Counted from the stretch's first letter, positions 1 to 9,437 are shown. The stretch: 64,000 bases of DNA from Citrobacter koseri ATCC BAA-895 (GCF_000018045.1 NC_009792.1:1550001-1614000); one strand, 5' to 3'. Program-made: numbers and translations. Notes: generated from the letters alone by a model not told the origin.

Positions 1-42
1 AGGCACTGGCGAGTTCTATGGCGCTCCCCCGCGCCATAACAC

Positions 43-76
43 ACGGCGCTAAATCATCGGGTTTAGCGCCGTTTCT
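43..76 (+). terminator. Intrinsic terminator, probably of asr
   Basis: An 11-bp perfect stem (ACGGCGCTAAA at 43-53, TTTAGCGCCGT at 62-72) with an 8-nt loop is followed by TTCTT. A second perfect 8-bp hairpin (TATGGCGC / GCGCCATA) sits just before it at 18-38. In E. coli the acid-shock gene asr ends directly upstream of ydgU, so these most likely end the asr transcript, whose coding region lies outside the window. That assignment is inference from gene order. Confidence 0.6.
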
Positions 77-89
77 TCGGAGGGTTAAC

Positions 90-170
90 GTGTTTCGTTA
101 CCGCTTTGAGTTGATTCTCACCATGCTTATATTATGCGCCCTTATTGCCACGCATTTTTATATTTCCTGA
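90..170 (+). CDS. ydgU: Small membrane protein YdgU
   Basis: A 26-codon frame starts at a GTG preceded by a strong GGAGGG ribosome site and ends in TGA. The product begins MFRYRFELILTML and ends FYIS, with one hydrophobic helix spanning about residues 8-20. This closely matches the small E. coli protein YdgU encoded between asr and ydgD, including the RYRFE start and the CALI core. It is probably a single-pass inner-membrane protein co-transcribed with asr. Its function is unknown. The position and the strong ribosome site make it a real gene despite its size. Confidence 0.75.
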   Translation: MFRYRFELILTMLILCALIATHFYIS

Positions 171-271
171 ATGTAGTTATCTGATTTTACTCCCACTTTC
201 CTGCCGTCACGTCTATAGTATTCACTGAGGGTTTGCTTTTAATAATCATAATTACCCACACAGAGTGTGAT

Positions 272-1090
272 ATGCATAAAACCATTGCGGTATTACTGGG
301 CGTAATTTGTCTTTCCCCTGTCGTTGCTCATGCGGATGAGGCTGATACCACCACGGATACCCGTGAAGCCAAAACGTTATTTTTTGACCATGACGATCGG
401 GTCAAGGTTGAAGATCCGACGCAGTCGCCGTGGGACGCTATTGGTCAACTGGAAACCGCCAGCGGCAACCTGTGTACCGCCACGCTCATTTCATCTCATC
501 TGGCGCTCACCGCCGGACACTGCTTGTTAACGCCGCCGAAAGGGAAGCCAGATAAAGCCGTGGCTTTGCGTTTCGTATCGCAAAAAGGTCTCTGGCGTTA
601 TGAAATTCACGGTATTGAAGGTCGGGTCGATCCGTCGCTGGGAAAGAGCTTAAAGCCTGATGGCGATGGCTGGATTGTCCCTCCGGCCGCCGCGCCGTGG
701 GATTTTGGTTTGATTGTGTTGCGTTATCCGCCGTCCGGCATTACCCCACTGCCCTTATTTGAAGGCGATAAAGCCGCGCTAACCGCTGCCCTGAAAACCG
801 CCGACCGCAAAGTGACGCAGTCAGGTTACCCGGAAGATCATCTTGATACGCTTTACTCGCATCAGGATTGCCTGATTACCGGCTGGGCGCAAAACGCGGT
901 GCTCTCTCACCAGTGCGACACGCTGCCCGGCGACAGCGGTTCTCCGTTAATGCTGCATACCGACGCTGGCTGGCAGTTGATTGGCGTGCAAAGTTCCGCT
1001 CCGGCGGCAAAAGATCGCTGGCGGGCTGACAACCGCGCGATTTCCGTCACCGGCTTTCGCGACAAGCTGGAAGCGCTGGCTCAGGAATAG
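272..1090 (+). CDS. ydgD: Trypsin-like serine protease YdgD
   Basis: This 272-residue protein has a signal peptide (about residues 1-22, ending AHA) and is expected in the periplasm. The chymotrypsin-family triad is intact: His83 in TAGHC, Asp144 in PWDFGLIVL and Ser222 in GDSGSP. The start is the ATG at 272, giving a normal signal peptide; an in-frame start 39 nt upstream would add a non-conserved tail ahead of it. It matches the putative periplasmic protease YdgD of E. coli. Substrates are unknown. It is convergent with mdtI across a 45-bp gap holding a hairpin. The annotation as an active peptidase is inferred from the complete triad. Confidence 0.9.
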   Translation: MHKTIAVLLGVICLSPVVAHADEADTTTDTREAKTLFFDHDDRVKVEDPTQSPWDAIGQLETASGNLCTATLISSHLALTAGHCLLTPPKGKPDKAVALRFVSQKGLWRYEIHGIEGRVDPSLGKSLKPDGDGWIVPPAAAPWDFGLIVLRYPPSGITPLPLFEGDKAALTAALKTADRKVTQSGYPEDHLDTLYSHQDCLITGWAQNAVLSHQCDTLPGDSGSPLMLHTDAGWQLIGVQSSAPAAKDRWRADNRAISVTGFRDKLEALAQE

Positions 1091-1106
1091 ATGATGGTTC
1101 CCGTGC

Positions 1107-1128
1107 GCTGCCCGCCGTAACGGGCAGC
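1107..1128. terminator. Hairpin between convergent ydgD and mdtI
   Basis: A perfect 8-bp stem (GCTGCCCG / CGGGCAGC) with a 6-nt loop lies between the two convergent stop codons. No T-run follows on either side, so it is a weak terminator or a 3'-end stabilising hairpin rather than a textbook terminator. Confidence 0.5.
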
Positions 1129-1135
1129 ATAGCTG

Positions 1136-1465
1136 TCAGGCCAGTTTTATCATGATCATGCCGATAAGCAGCAATACCACGCCTACCCAGCCTTTGTTGT
1201 TCAGACGCTGTCCAAAAAGCACCCACCCGGCTGCCAGCGTGGCGGCGATACCAAATCCGCCCCACAACGCATATGCCACCGAAAGATCAATGCCTTTCAC
1301 CGCCTGAGAGAGCGCGCTGAAGGCCGCCAGCACCGCGGCCAGCGACAGAATGCCATAGAACTTGCGACGAAAGCCGTCAGAAAACTTCAGGAACACGTTA
1401 GCGACGATTTCCAGAACGATCGCCATCGCCAGCCACGCGGCATGAACCCACTCAAACTGCGGCAT
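1136..1465 (-). CDS. mdtI: Spermidine export protein MdtI (SMR family)
   Basis: A 109-residue small-multidrug-resistance protein with four predicted membrane helices. It carries the conserved helix-1 glutamate (VLEIVANVFLK) and the SVAYALWGGFG segment. MdtI pairs with MdtJ to form a heteromeric spermidine exporter in the inner membrane, as established in E. coli. The start chosen (MPQFEWVHAAW) aligns with the family; the seven upstream in-frame residues (MPRRRRR) lie inside mdtJ. It overlaps the end of mdtJ by 14 nt, so the two are translationally linked. Length is normal for the family. Confidence 0.95.
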   Translation of the reverse strand: MPQFEWVHAAWLAMAIVLEIVANVFLKFSDGFRRKFYGILSLAAVLAAFSALSQAVKGIDLSVAYALWGGFGIAATLAAGWVLFGQRLNNKGWVGVVLLLIGMIMIKLA

Positions 1466-1814
1466 GCGTCGCCTCCTTCGCGGCATTTACTGGCTTGCGC
1501 GTACCCGATTTAATCAGCGCGATCCCGAATACCAGCGTAACCAGACCCGCAATTTTCATGGCCGATAAGGCTTCGTCAAATAACAGCACGCTAAACAGCG
1601 TAATAAATAAAATACCGATGCCTTCCCACAAGGCATACGCCACGCCAAGCGCAATTTTTTTTACGGCAAAAGAGAGAAAAATATACGACAGCGTAATCAT
1701 GACCAGCATTAAAATAAAACCCGTGTTGCCATTGCTTACGCTTGCCCATTTCATCGACAGCGTTCCGGTAATTTCAGCCGCAATGGCAAGGGCTAATAAA
1801 ATCCAGTAAAACAT
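1452..1814 (-). CDS. mdtJ: Spermidine export protein MdtJ (SMR family)
   Basis: A 120-residue four-helix SMR protein, the partner of MdtI and the first gene of the mdtJI operon. The helix-1 glutamate (IAAEITGTLSMKW) and the GVAYALWEGIG motif are present. The start MFYWILLALAIAAE resembles the Salmonella form (120 residues) more than the E. coli form (121 residues, MYIYWILL). A GGAGAAGC ribosome site precedes the ATG. It is transcribed divergently from tqsA. In E. coli the operon is repressed by H-NS and responds to spermidine; the AT-rich upstream region would allow the same here, which is inference. Confidence 0.95.
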   Translation of the reverse strand: MFYWILLALAIAAEITGTLSMKWASVSNGNTGFILMLVMITLSYIFLSFAVKKIALGVAYALWEGIGILFITLFSVLLFDEALSAMKIAGLVTLVFGIALIKSGTRKPVNAAKEATHAAV

Positions 1815-2235
1815 GGTGCTTCTCCTGCTTGAGAATATAGTCCTTCGGGCCTGCTGTATGCAGCAAACCAAAAAATAAAATGAATTAGCCAGGCGCATAA
1901 CGCCAGATCAGGCAGAAGTAAGGGACTAAAGCGCGTTGCGCCAGTGCTGCTCACCAGCAAGCAGGAAAGAGGAAGAAGTGCGAAGAAGTACGGTCTGTGT
2001 AGAAAAAAACGTCCTGAACATATTGTCCATAATATTACAATTATCCGCAGTGTTGCTTCTCGTCATCGCGGATGAAAATTGTCCTCGGTAGTTAAACACG
2101 TCTGATTTGTACCACAGCCTTAGAATTAACTCAAAACCTTTTCACTTCTTTACCCGCGCCGTTTGATTTTTGTTAGCACAGCCCGACAAAAATCACATTA
2201 TTATAAAGAGTAAGAACAAAAATTCAGGAATTATC
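1815..2235. other. Divergent mdtJ / tqsA intergenic region (421 bp)
   Basis: This gene-free stretch must contain the promoters of mdtJI (leftward) and tqsA (rightward). It is AT-rich around 2000-2060 and 2100-2230. I see no clear operator, RNA gene or open frame with a ribosome site in it. Confidence 0.6.
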
Positions 2236-3270
2236 ATGGCAAAACCGATCATCACGCTTAACGGCCTGAAACTCGTAATCATGCTGGGAATGCTGGTCAT
2301 CATTCTCACCGGTATTCGCTTCTCTGCCGATATTATTGTGCCGTTTATTCTGGCGTTATTTATTGCGGTGGTACTGAGTCCGCTGGTGCAGCGCATGGTC
2401 AGGCTCCGCATCCCGCGGGTTTTGGCCGTATCGATACTGATCGGGATTATCGTGATGGGCATGGTGTTGCTGCTGGCCTATCTCGGCACATCGCTAAATG
2501 AGTTAGCCCGCACGCTGCCACAATACCGCTCATCATTGGTTGTGCCGCTGAAAAACATTGAACCGTGGCTACAGCGCCTGGGTATCGGCGTCTCGGTGGA
2601 TGAGCTGGTAAAATATATCGACCCTAACGCCGCCATGACGCTGGTGACAAATTTGCTGGCGCAGCTGTCTAACGCCATGTCATCCATTTTCCTGCTCTTG
2701 TTAACCGTGGTCTTTATGCTGCTGGAAGTTCCGCAATTGCCCGGTAAACTCCAGCAGATGATGGCCAGGCCGGTTGAAGGTATGGCCGCGATTCAGCGCG
2801 CAATCGACAGCGTGTCGCATTATCTGGTGCTGAAAACGGCGATCAGCATTATCACGGGCGTTGTGGTCTGGGGAATGCTGGCGCTGCTGGAAGTTCGTTT
2901 CGCATTCGTCTGGGGACTGCTGGCTTTCGCACTTAACTATATCCCCAATATTGGCTCGGTTCTGGCCGCAATCCCGCCTATTGCGCAGGTTCTGGTGTTC
3001 AGCGGTCTTTATGACGCGCTGGTGGTGCTGACGGGGTATCTGATTATCAATCTGGTGTTCGGGAACATCCTTGAGCCCCGCATCATGGGGCGTGGATTGG
3101 GCCTTTCCACGCTGGTGGTTTTTCTCTCCCTGATCTTCTGGGGGTGGTTATTAGGCCCTGTCGGCATGCTGCTTTCCGTACCGTTGACGATCATCGTTAA
3201 GATCGCGCTGGAGCAAACCTCCGGCGGGCAAAGCATTGCCGTCCTGCTCAGTGACTTGAATAAAACCTGA
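2236..3270 (+). CDS. tqsA: AI-2 export/transport protein TqsA
   Basis: A 344-residue integral membrane protein of the AI-2E (UPF0118) family, matching E. coli TqsA (YdgG), which controls movement of the quorum signal autoinducer-2 and affects biofilm formation. Hydrophobic segments cover most of the chain, with the conserved NYIPNIGSVLA and NILEPRIMGRGLGLS stretches near the C-terminus. The start at 2236 (MAKPIITLNGLK) follows an AGGAA ribosome site; the longer in-frame start is not conserved. A bidirectional terminator separates it from the convergent pntB. Confidence 0.94.
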   Translation: MAKPIITLNGLKLVIMLGMLVIILTGIRFSADIIVPFILALFIAVVLSPLVQRMVRLRIPRVLAVSILIGIIVMGMVLLLAYLGTSLNELARTLPQYRSSLVVPLKNIEPWLQRLGIGVSVDELVKYIDPNAAMTLVTNLLAQLSNAMSSIFLLLLTVVFMLLEVPQLPGKLQQMMARPVEGMAAIQRAIDSVSHYLVLKTAISIITGVVVWGMLALLEVRFAFVWGLLAFALNYIPNIGSVLAAIPPIAQVLVFSGLYDALVVLTGYLIINLVFGNILEPRIMGRGLGLSTLVVFLSLIFWGWLLGPVGMLLSVPLTIIVKIALEQTSGGQSIAVLLSDLNKT

Positions 3271-3284
3271 TCTCTTCAGATGCA

Positions 3285-3310
3285 AAAACGGCCTCCTGAG
3301 AGGCCGTTTT
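3285..3310. terminator. Bidirectional terminator tqsA / pntB
   Basis: The perfect 10-bp stem AAAACGGCCT / AGGCCGTTTT has a 6-nt loop. It ends in T-runs read from either strand and sits between the convergent stops of tqsA and pntB. Confidence 0.9.
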
Positions 3311-3330
3311 ATGACTTGCGCCAGTAAAGA

Positions 3331-4719
3331 TTAAAGCGCTTTCAGAATCGCATCCACGCTGGCTTTCGCATCGCCAAACAGCATATGCGTGTTGTCTTTA
3401 AAGAACAGCGGGTTCTGCACCCCGGCATAGCCGGTATTCATCGAGCGTTTAAACACGATAACGTTTTGCGCTTTCCAGACTTCCAGAACCGGCATACCGG
3501 CAATCGGGCTACGCGGATCGTCCTGCGCCGCCGGGTTCACCGTGTCGTTCGCGCCGATAACCAGCACCGTATCGGTGTCAGCGAAGTCGTCGTTGATTTC
3601 GTCCATTTCCAGCACGATGTCATATGGCACTTTCGCTTCCGCCAGCAGTACGTTCATGTGACCAGGCAAGCGCCCCGCAACCGGGTGGATGCCAAAACGT
3701 ACCTTGATACCGCGCGCGCGCAGTTTCTCGGTGATTTCCGCCACCGGGTACTGCGCCTGCGCAACCGCCATGCCATAGCCAGGGGTAATGATGACCGAGT
3801 GCGAATTTTTCAGCATGTCAGCCGTATCTTCCGCCGTGATCTCACGGTGCTCGCCCGCGACCTGATCGTCACCAGTAGAAGATCCATCGCTGCCGAAACC
3901 ACCCGCGATAACGCTGATGAAAGAGCGGTTCATCGCCTTACACATGATGTAAGACAGAATCGCACCCGAAGAACCGACCAGCGCGCCGGTGACGATCAGC
4001 AGGTCGTTACCCAGCATAAAGCCCGCCGCCGCCGCTGCCCAGCCGGAATAGGAGTTCAGCATGGATACCACAACCGGCATATCCGCCCCGCCAATGGACG
4101 CCACCAGGTGCCAGCCGAAAGCCAGCGCAATAATGGTCATCACCAGCAGCGCCAGAACCTGCAAGCCAACGCTTTCGGTACGTACAAACACCACCAGCAG
4201 CAGGAAAGAAACCACCAGCGCCGCCAGGTTCATTTTGTGACGATTCGGCAGCATCAGCGGTTTGGACGAAATCTTACCGCACAGCTTGCCAAACGCCACC
4301 ACGGAACCGGTGAAGGTAACCGCGCCAATGAAGATGCCGAGGAACACTTCCGTCAGGTGAATATTCACCAGAATCGGTTCCAGACCCGCCTCGTGGTACA
4401 GGTAGCTGTTAAAGCCCACCAGCACCGCCGCCAGGCCGACAAAGCTGTGCAGAATCGCCACCAGCTCCGGCATTTCGGTCATTTCAACGCGTTTCGCCAG
4501 ACGGATACCGATCGCCCCACCGATAATCATCGCCACCAGAATCCAGGCAACGTTGCCGGTATCCGGGCCGAAGATCGTCGCCACCAGCGCAATCGCCATC
4601 CCGGCGATACCAAAGTTGTTACCCTGTCGGGACGTCTCATGCTTAGAGAGCCCGGCCAGACTGAAGATAAACAGGATCGCGGCAACAATGTATGCAGCTG
4701 TAACTAATCCTCCAGACAT
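3331..4719 (-). CDS. pntB: NAD(P) transhydrogenase subunit beta PntB
   Basis: The 462-residue beta subunit of the proton-translocating transhydrogenase. The N-terminal half is a multi-helix membrane domain. The C-terminal third is the NADP(H)-binding domain III, with the GYGMAVAQAQ nucleotide loop and the later GANDTVNPAAQDDP segment. With PntA it couples inward proton flow to hydride transfer from NADH to NADP+, and is a main NADPH source. It begins 10 nt after the pntA stop, so the two form an operon. Length and sequence match E. coli PntB throughout. Confidence 0.97.
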   Translation of the reverse strand: MSGGLVTAAYIVAAILFIFSLAGLSKHETSRQGNNFGIAGMAIALVATIFGPDTGNVAWILVAMIIGGAIGIRLAKRVEMTEMPELVAILHSFVGLAAVLVGFNSYLYHEAGLEPILVNIHLTEVFLGIFIGAVTFTGSVVAFGKLCGKISSKPLMLPNRHKMNLAALVVSFLLLVVFVRTESVGLQVLALLVMTIIALAFGWHLVASIGGADMPVVVSMLNSYSGWAAAAAGFMLGNDLLIVTGALVGSSGAILSYIMCKAMNRSFISVIAGGFGSDGSSTGDDQVAGEHREITAEDTADMLKNSHSVIITPGYGMAVAQAQYPVAEITEKLRARGIKVRFGIHPVAGRLPGHMNVLLAEAKVPYDIVLEMDEINDDFADTDTVLVIGANDTVNPAAQDDPRSPIAGMPVLEVWKAQNVIVFKRSMNTGYAGVQNPLFFKDNTHMLFGDAKASVDAILKAL

Positions 4720-4729
4720 GTGTTACCCC

Positions 4730-6259
4730 TTAGTTTTTCCTGAACATTTTCAGCATACGCTGAGTCACGGTGAAGCCACCGAAAATATTAATGCTGGCGA
4801 TAAGCACCGCGATAAAGCTCAGGAAACTCACCCAGCCTCCCTGGCCAATCTGTAACAATGCCCCGACAACAATAATCCCTGAGATGGCGTTAGTCACAGA
4901 CATCAACGGCGTATGCAGCGCGTGCGAAACGTTCCACACCACGTAGTAACCCACCACGCAAGCAAGTGCGAAAACGGTGAAGTGGCCGAGGAACTCTTTC
5001 GGTGCCACGTCAGCCAGCCAGCCAAACAGAATGATCGCCAGCGCCATCAGCGCATATTTACGCCACGGTGAAGCCGGTTTTTCCGCTTCTTTCGGCGCAG
5101 GAGCCGCTTGCGGCGCAGCCTGCGGCTGAGCAGACACCTGAATCGGCGGCGCGGGCCAGGTAATTTCACCGTCACGCACGACCGTTACGCCGCGCACAAC
5201 CACGTCGTCAAAGTCGACGTCGATATTGCCGTCTTTCTCTTTGCACAGCAGTTTGAGCAAGTTGACCAGGTTGGTGCCGTAAAGCTGGGAGGATTGCGTC
5301 GGCAGACGGCCCGGCAGATCGGTGTAACCGATAACCTTCACGCCATTGTCGGTCGTGCTCACCTGACCGGCGACGGTGTATTCACAGTTACCGCCGTTTT
5401 GCGCGGCCAGATCGACAATCACGCTGCCGGACTTCATGGAATCAACCATCTCGCGCGTGATCAGCGTCGGCGCAGGTTTACCCGGGATTAGCGCGGTCGT
5501 GACGATAATATCGACCTCTTTCGCCTGCGCGGCAAAGAGTTCCATTTCCGCTTTAATAAACGCTTCGGACATCACTTTGGCATAGCCATCGCCGCTGCCC
5601 GCTTCCTCTTTAAAATCCAGTTCGAGGAATTCAGCGCCCATACTCTGAACCTGCTCTTTTACCTCTGGACGGGTATCAAACGCACGTACAATGGCGCCAA
5701 GGCTGTTTGCCGCGCCAATGGCCGCCAGACCTGCGACGCCCGCGCCAATCACCATCACTTTCGCTGGCGGCACTTTGCCCGCAGCGGTAATTTGCCCGGT
5801 AAAGAAACGACCGAATTCATGTGCGGCTTCCACAATCGCGCGATAACCGGCGATGTTGGCCATTGAGCTCAGGGCATCCAGCGACTGCGCGCGCGAAATA
5901 CGCGGCACGGAATCCATCGCCATCACGGTTACATTGCGTTCCGCGAGTTTTTGCAATAGCTCAGGATTCTGCGCCGGCCAGAGGAAACTCACCAGCGTCG
6001 TGCCCGCATTCAGTAAAGGAATTTCATCGTCTTCCGGCGCATTGACCTTCAGGATGATCTCTGACTGCCAGACCGCATTTCCCTCTACAATTTCTGCGCC
6101 CGCTTCTGTAAATGCCTTATCGTCAAAACTTGCCAGTTGACCCGCGCCGCTTTCAACCGCGACGGTAAAACCCAGTTTCAGCAGTTGCTCAACCGTTTTT
6201 GGCGTTGCTGCGACTCGGGTTTCATTGGTTAACCGCTCTTTTGGTATGCCAATTCGCAT
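4730..6259 (-). CDS. pntA: NAD(P) transhydrogenase subunit alpha PntA
   Basis: The 509-residue alpha subunit and first gene of pntAB. Residues 1 to about 375 are the cytosolic NAD(H)-binding domain I, related to alanine dehydrogenase, with the Rossmann loop GAGVAGLAAIGAA. A Pro/Ala-rich linker follows (APPIQVSAQPQAAPQAAPAPKE), then about four membrane helices. The start MRIGIPKERLTNETRVA is preceded by GGAAGGGAAC; the 37-residue in-frame upstream extension is not part of the family. The linker lacks the CTCSP segment I recall from E. coli PntA, a minor difference. Confidence 0.96.
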   Translation of the reverse strand: MRIGIPKERLTNETRVAATPKTVEQLLKLGFTVAVESGAGQLASFDDKAFTEAGAEIVEGNAVWQSEIILKVNAPEDDEIPLLNAGTTLVSFLWPAQNPELLQKLAERNVTVMAMDSVPRISRAQSLDALSSMANIAGYRAIVEAAHEFGRFFTGQITAAGKVPPAKVMVIGAGVAGLAAIGAANSLGAIVRAFDTRPEVKEQVQSMGAEFLELDFKEEAGSGDGYAKVMSEAFIKAEMELFAAQAKEVDIIVTTALIPGKPAPTLITREMVDSMKSGSVIVDLAAQNGGNCEYTVAGQVSTTDNGVKVIGYTDLPGRLPTQSSQLYGTNLVNLLKLLCKEKDGNIDVDFDDVVVRGVTVVRDGEITWPAPPIQVSAQPQAAPQAAPAPKEAEKPASPWRKYALMALAIILFGWLADVAPKEFLGHFTVFALACVVGYYVVWNVSHALHTPLMSVTNAISGIIVVGALLQIGQGGWVSFLSFIAVLIASINIFGGFTVTQRMLKMFRKN

Positions 6260-6784
6260 AATGTTCCCTTCCATCGGTTTTTTTGATGATGGTTTGTCAG
6301 TGATCGCAGGATGCATACGCACGCCTGCGTAAGAGGTAAGTGCTACCCCGGAAAAATAAAACAGTAACAAACTCTCTATAACCTACTGAAAATAGCGCCT
6401 GTGATCTAGCGCCAAAAAACAGTATTTATTATGAAATTTGCAAAATATGAACGATTCAGCCCACAAACAGGAATAATGACCTTGAAATCGCCTTCAGTGA
6501 CCGATAATTCGCTCAAGCGAAGCGGCAAAACATGATTTAGCGCCATCGACATTCAATCGTTTAACATTAAATTAACTTATAAAATGCGTATGCTTTATCA
6601 GTTTTGCCGGTCAAGCGCCTGTTTTTTAGACATATCACCAAATGTTATCATTCTTGTCACTTCAGGCGGTACGATGAGTGAAAAATGACGCAGACATTTG
6701 CAGGGTTTAAATGCAATAATCAGCCACGTTTCTAGTCAATAACAATACCAGTACCTGGTTTGCGCAAGGCGAAGGATTATTTTT
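6260..6784. other. Divergent pntA / ydgH intergenic region (525 bp)
   Basis: This long gap holds the promoters of pntAB and ydgH. It is AT-rich between about 6360 and 6600. I see no tRNA, strong hairpin terminator or recognised operator, and no open frame with a convincing ribosome site. A long 5' leader for ydgH is possible. Confidence 0.55.
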
Positions 6785-7729
6785 ATGAAGCTTAAGAACA
6801 CTCTCCTGGCGTCCGCACTGCTTTCTGCGACTGCTTTTTCCGTAAATGCAGCGACAGAACTGACGCCGGAGCAAGCGGCAGCACTAAAACCTTATGACCG
6901 CATTGTGGTCACCGGGCGTTTTAATGCCATTGGCGATGCGGTAAATGCCGTATCCCGCCGCGCAGATAAAGAAGGTGCAGCCTCTTTTTATGTTGTTGAT
7001 ACGTCCGATTTTGGCAACAGCGGTAACTGGCGTGTCGTGGCTGACGTTTATAAATCAGACGCGCCAAAATCCGACGCGCCTCAAAACCGTGTAATTAACG
7101 GTATCGTCGAATTACCGAAAGATCAGGCCGTGCTGCTGGAACCTTACGACACCGTAACGGTGCAGGGTTTCTACCGTAGCCAGCCGGAAGTGAATGACGC
7201 CATCACCAAAGCTGCAAAAGCGAAAGGCGCCTACTCGTTCTACATTGTGCGTCAGGTCGATGCCAACCAGGGCGGCAACCAGCGTATTACCGCGTTTATC
7301 TATAAAGAAGATGCGAAGAAACGCGTTGTCCAGAGCCCGGACGTTATTCCTGCTGATTCCGATGCGGGTCGCGCAGCGCTGGCCGCCGGCGGTGAAGCGG
7401 CGAAGAAAGTGGAGATTCCGGGCGTCGCGACGACCGCTTCTCCAAGCGCTGAAGTCGGACGCTTCTTCGAAACGCAATCCTCAAAAGGTGGACGTTACAC
7501 TGTCACTCTGCCTGACGGAACGAAAGTCGAAGAGCTGAACAAAGCGACCGCTGCGATGATGGTGCCGTTTGACAGCATCAAATTCACCGGCAACTACGGC
7601 AACATGACGGAAGTCTCCTACCAGGTTGCCAAGCGTGCGGCGAAGAAAGGCGCGAAATATTATCACATCACCCGCCAGTGGCAGGAACGTGGTAACAACA
7701 TGACGATCAGCGCCGACCTGTATAAGTAA
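6785..7729 (+). CDS. ydgH: Periplasmic DUF1471 protein YdgH
   Basis: A 314-residue exported protein with a signal peptide (about residues 1-22, ending VNA). It carries three DUF1471 (YhcN/BhsA-type) modules at roughly residues 25-95, 105-180 and 235-314; each ends in a segment such as SFYIVRQVDANQGGNQRITAFIY. Most DUF1471 proteins are small and single-domain, so the triple arrangement is characteristic of YdgH. The family is linked to envelope stress and biofilm; the exact role of YdgH is not settled. It is monocistronic, followed by a REP sequence. Confidence 0.92.
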   Translation: MKLKNTLLASALLSATAFSVNAATELTPEQAAALKPYDRIVVTGRFNAIGDAVNAVSRRADKEGAASFYVVDTSDFGNSGNWRVVADVYKSDAPKSDAPQNRVINGIVELPKDQAVLLEPYDTVTVQGFYRSQPEVNDAITKAAKAKGAYSFYIVRQVDANQGGNQRITAFIYKEDAKKRVVQSPDVIPADSDAGRAALAAGGEAAKKVEIPGVATTASPSAEVGRFFETQSSKGGRYTVTLPDGTKVEELNKATAAMMVPFDSIKFTGNYGNMTEVSYQVAKRAAKKGAKYYHITRQWQERGNNMTISADLYK

Positions 7730-7737
7730 AGTACGCT

Positions 7738-7836
7738 CCCGCCATCCGGTGTTGTCATAACGCCTGATGGCGAGACCAGGCATCTTATCCGGCCTACGTG
7801 TTAGTAGGCCTGATGAGCGTAGCGCCATCAGGCGCC
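7738..7836. repeat. REP/BIME element after ydgH
   Basis: This noncoding stretch contains several palindromic units with the REP signatures CGCCTGATGGCG, CTTATCCGGCCTAC and GCGCCATCAGGCGC in opposing orientation. It lies between the ydgH stop and the ydgI promoter region and probably stabilises the ydgH 3' end. REP elements are typical of enterobacterial extragenic space. Confidence 0.8.
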
Positions 7837-8018
7837 AATACGATGCTGCCCTATGTGAAATCTACCCACCTTTAGCATTTTTAGTCACAAATGTTTCAGA
7901 GATCATTGCATGCGGTCTCTTCTCTCCGTAAAATCCCGCGCCTTAGTGGCTTTCACCATTTTTATGCGTTTTGCCAAAATAATTATTCTCCCACTCTCGT
8001 TTTTATAACTGGATACCG

Positions 8019-9401
8019 ATGGAAAAGAAACTGGGACTGAGCGCGCTGACCGCGCTGGTTTTAAGCTCAATGCTTGGCGCAGGTGTGTTTAGTCTGCCAC
8101 AGAACATGGCAGCGGTGGCCAGCCCGGCAGCGCTGCTGATTGGCTGGGCGATTACGGGCGTCGGGATACTGCTACTGGCTTTCGCTATGCTGATCCTGAC
8201 GCGCGTTCGCCCGGAACTGGATGGCGGGATTTTCACCTACGCGCGCGAAGGTTTCGGCGAACTGATCGGTTTCTGCTCCGCCTGGGGATACTGGCTCTGT
8301 GCCGTTATCGCCAACGTCTCTTATCTGGTTATCGTTTTTTCTGCCCTGAGCTTCTTTACCGATACGCCGGAACTCCGCCTGTTTGGCGACGGCAACACCT
8401 GGCAGTCCATCATCGGCGCGTCGGTGCTGCTTTGGGTGGTGCACTTCCTGGTGCTGCGCGGTGTGCAAACCGCCGCCAGCATCAACCTGGTCGCGACGCT
8501 GGCGAAGCTGTTGCCGCTGGGGTTATTCATCGTCCTGGCTATCATCATGTTTAAGCTCGATACGTTCAGCCTGGATTTCACCGGTCTGGCGCTGGGCGTT
8601 CCCGTCTGGGAGCAGGTTAAAAACACGATGCTCATCACGCTGTGGGTGTTTATCGGCGTGGAAGGCGCGGTTGTCGTCTCCGCCCGGGCGAGAAATAAGC
8701 GTGATGTCGGACGTGCGACGCTGCTGGCGGTTCTCGCCGCATTGGGCGTCTACCTGCTGGTGACGCTGCTCTCTTTAGGCGTCGTCGCCCGCCCGGAACT
8801 GGCGGAGATTCGCAATCCGTCAATGGCGGGTTTGATGGTGAAAATGATGGGGCCGTGGGGCGAAATCATTATCGCGGCGGGTCTTATCGTTTCAGTCTGC
8901 GGCGCTTATCTGAGCTGGACCATTATGGCGGCAGAAGTGCCGTTTCTGGCCTCAACGCATAAAGCCTTCCCACGCATTTTCGCCCGCCAGAATGCGCAAG
9001 GCGCGCCATCGGCTTCGCTGTGGCTCACCAACGCGTGCGTTCAGATCTGCCTGGTGCTGATCTGGCTCACAGGTTCGGATTACAACACGCTGTTGACGAT
9101 TGCTTCAGAGATGATTCTGGTACCCTATTTCCTGGTCGGCGCGTTCCTGCTGAAAATCGCCGCGCGCCCTCTTCATCAGGCGGTAGGTGTCGGGGCCTGC
9201 ATTTATGGCTTATGGTTATTGTATGCGTCCGGCCCGATGCACCTGTTGCTGTCGGTGGTGCTGTATGCGCCGGGATTGTTAGTTTTCCTCTACGCACGCA
9301 AGACGCATACGCACGATAATGTCCTGAATCGTCAGGAAGTGATGTTGATCGGTCTGCTACTCATCGCCGCTGTTCCGGCTACGTGGATGTTGGTGGGGTA
9401 A
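8019..9401 (+). CDS. ydgI: Arginine:ornithine antiporter-family transporter YdgI
   Basis: A 460-residue basic amino acid/polyamine antiporter of the APC superfamily, predicted to have about 12 membrane helices. Helix 1 carries the unwound substrate-site motif SSMLGAGVFSLPQ. It matches E. coli YdgI, annotated from ArcD similarity as an arginine/ornithine exchanger; the substrate has not been proven as far as I know. No arginine deiminase genes are nearby, so exchange with ornithine is inference. It precedes folM by 36 nt and may share its transcript. Confidence 0.9.
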   Translation: MEKKLGLSALTALVLSSMLGAGVFSLPQNMAAVASPAALLIGWAITGVGILLLAFAMLILTRVRPELDGGIFTYAREGFGELIGFCSAWGYWLCAVIANVSYLVIVFSALSFFTDTPELRLFGDGNTWQSIIGASVLLWVVHFLVLRGVQTAASINLVATLAKLLPLGLFIVLAIIMFKLDTFSLDFTGLALGVPVWEQVKNTMLITLWVFIGVEGAVVVSARARNKRDVGRATLLAVLAALGVYLLVTLLSLGVVARPELAEIRNPSMAGLMVKMMGPWGEIIIAAGLIVSVCGAYLSWTIMAAEVPFLASTHKAFPRIFARQNAQGAPSASLWLTNACVQICLVLIWLTGSDYNTLLTIASEMILVPYFLVGAFLLKIAARPLHQAVGVGACIYGLWLLYASGPMHLLLSVVLYAPGLLVFLYARKTHTHDNVLNRQEVMLIGLLLIAAVPATWMLVG

Positions 9402-9437
9402 TCGTCGCCCCATTGTTTGATGCCAAAGGAGACTACA

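Noticed and set aside
3385..4707. A 440-codon open frame antisense to pntB
   Set aside because: It is the mirror of a conserved GC-rich gene, its product is Arg/His/Gln-rich with no recognisable domain, and pntB is complete on the other strand.
7738..7836. Palindromes after ydgH as a regulatory operator for ydgI
   Set aside because: The sequence matches REP signatures also seen at 25111-25282 and 36966-37199, so a mosaic repeat explains it better.
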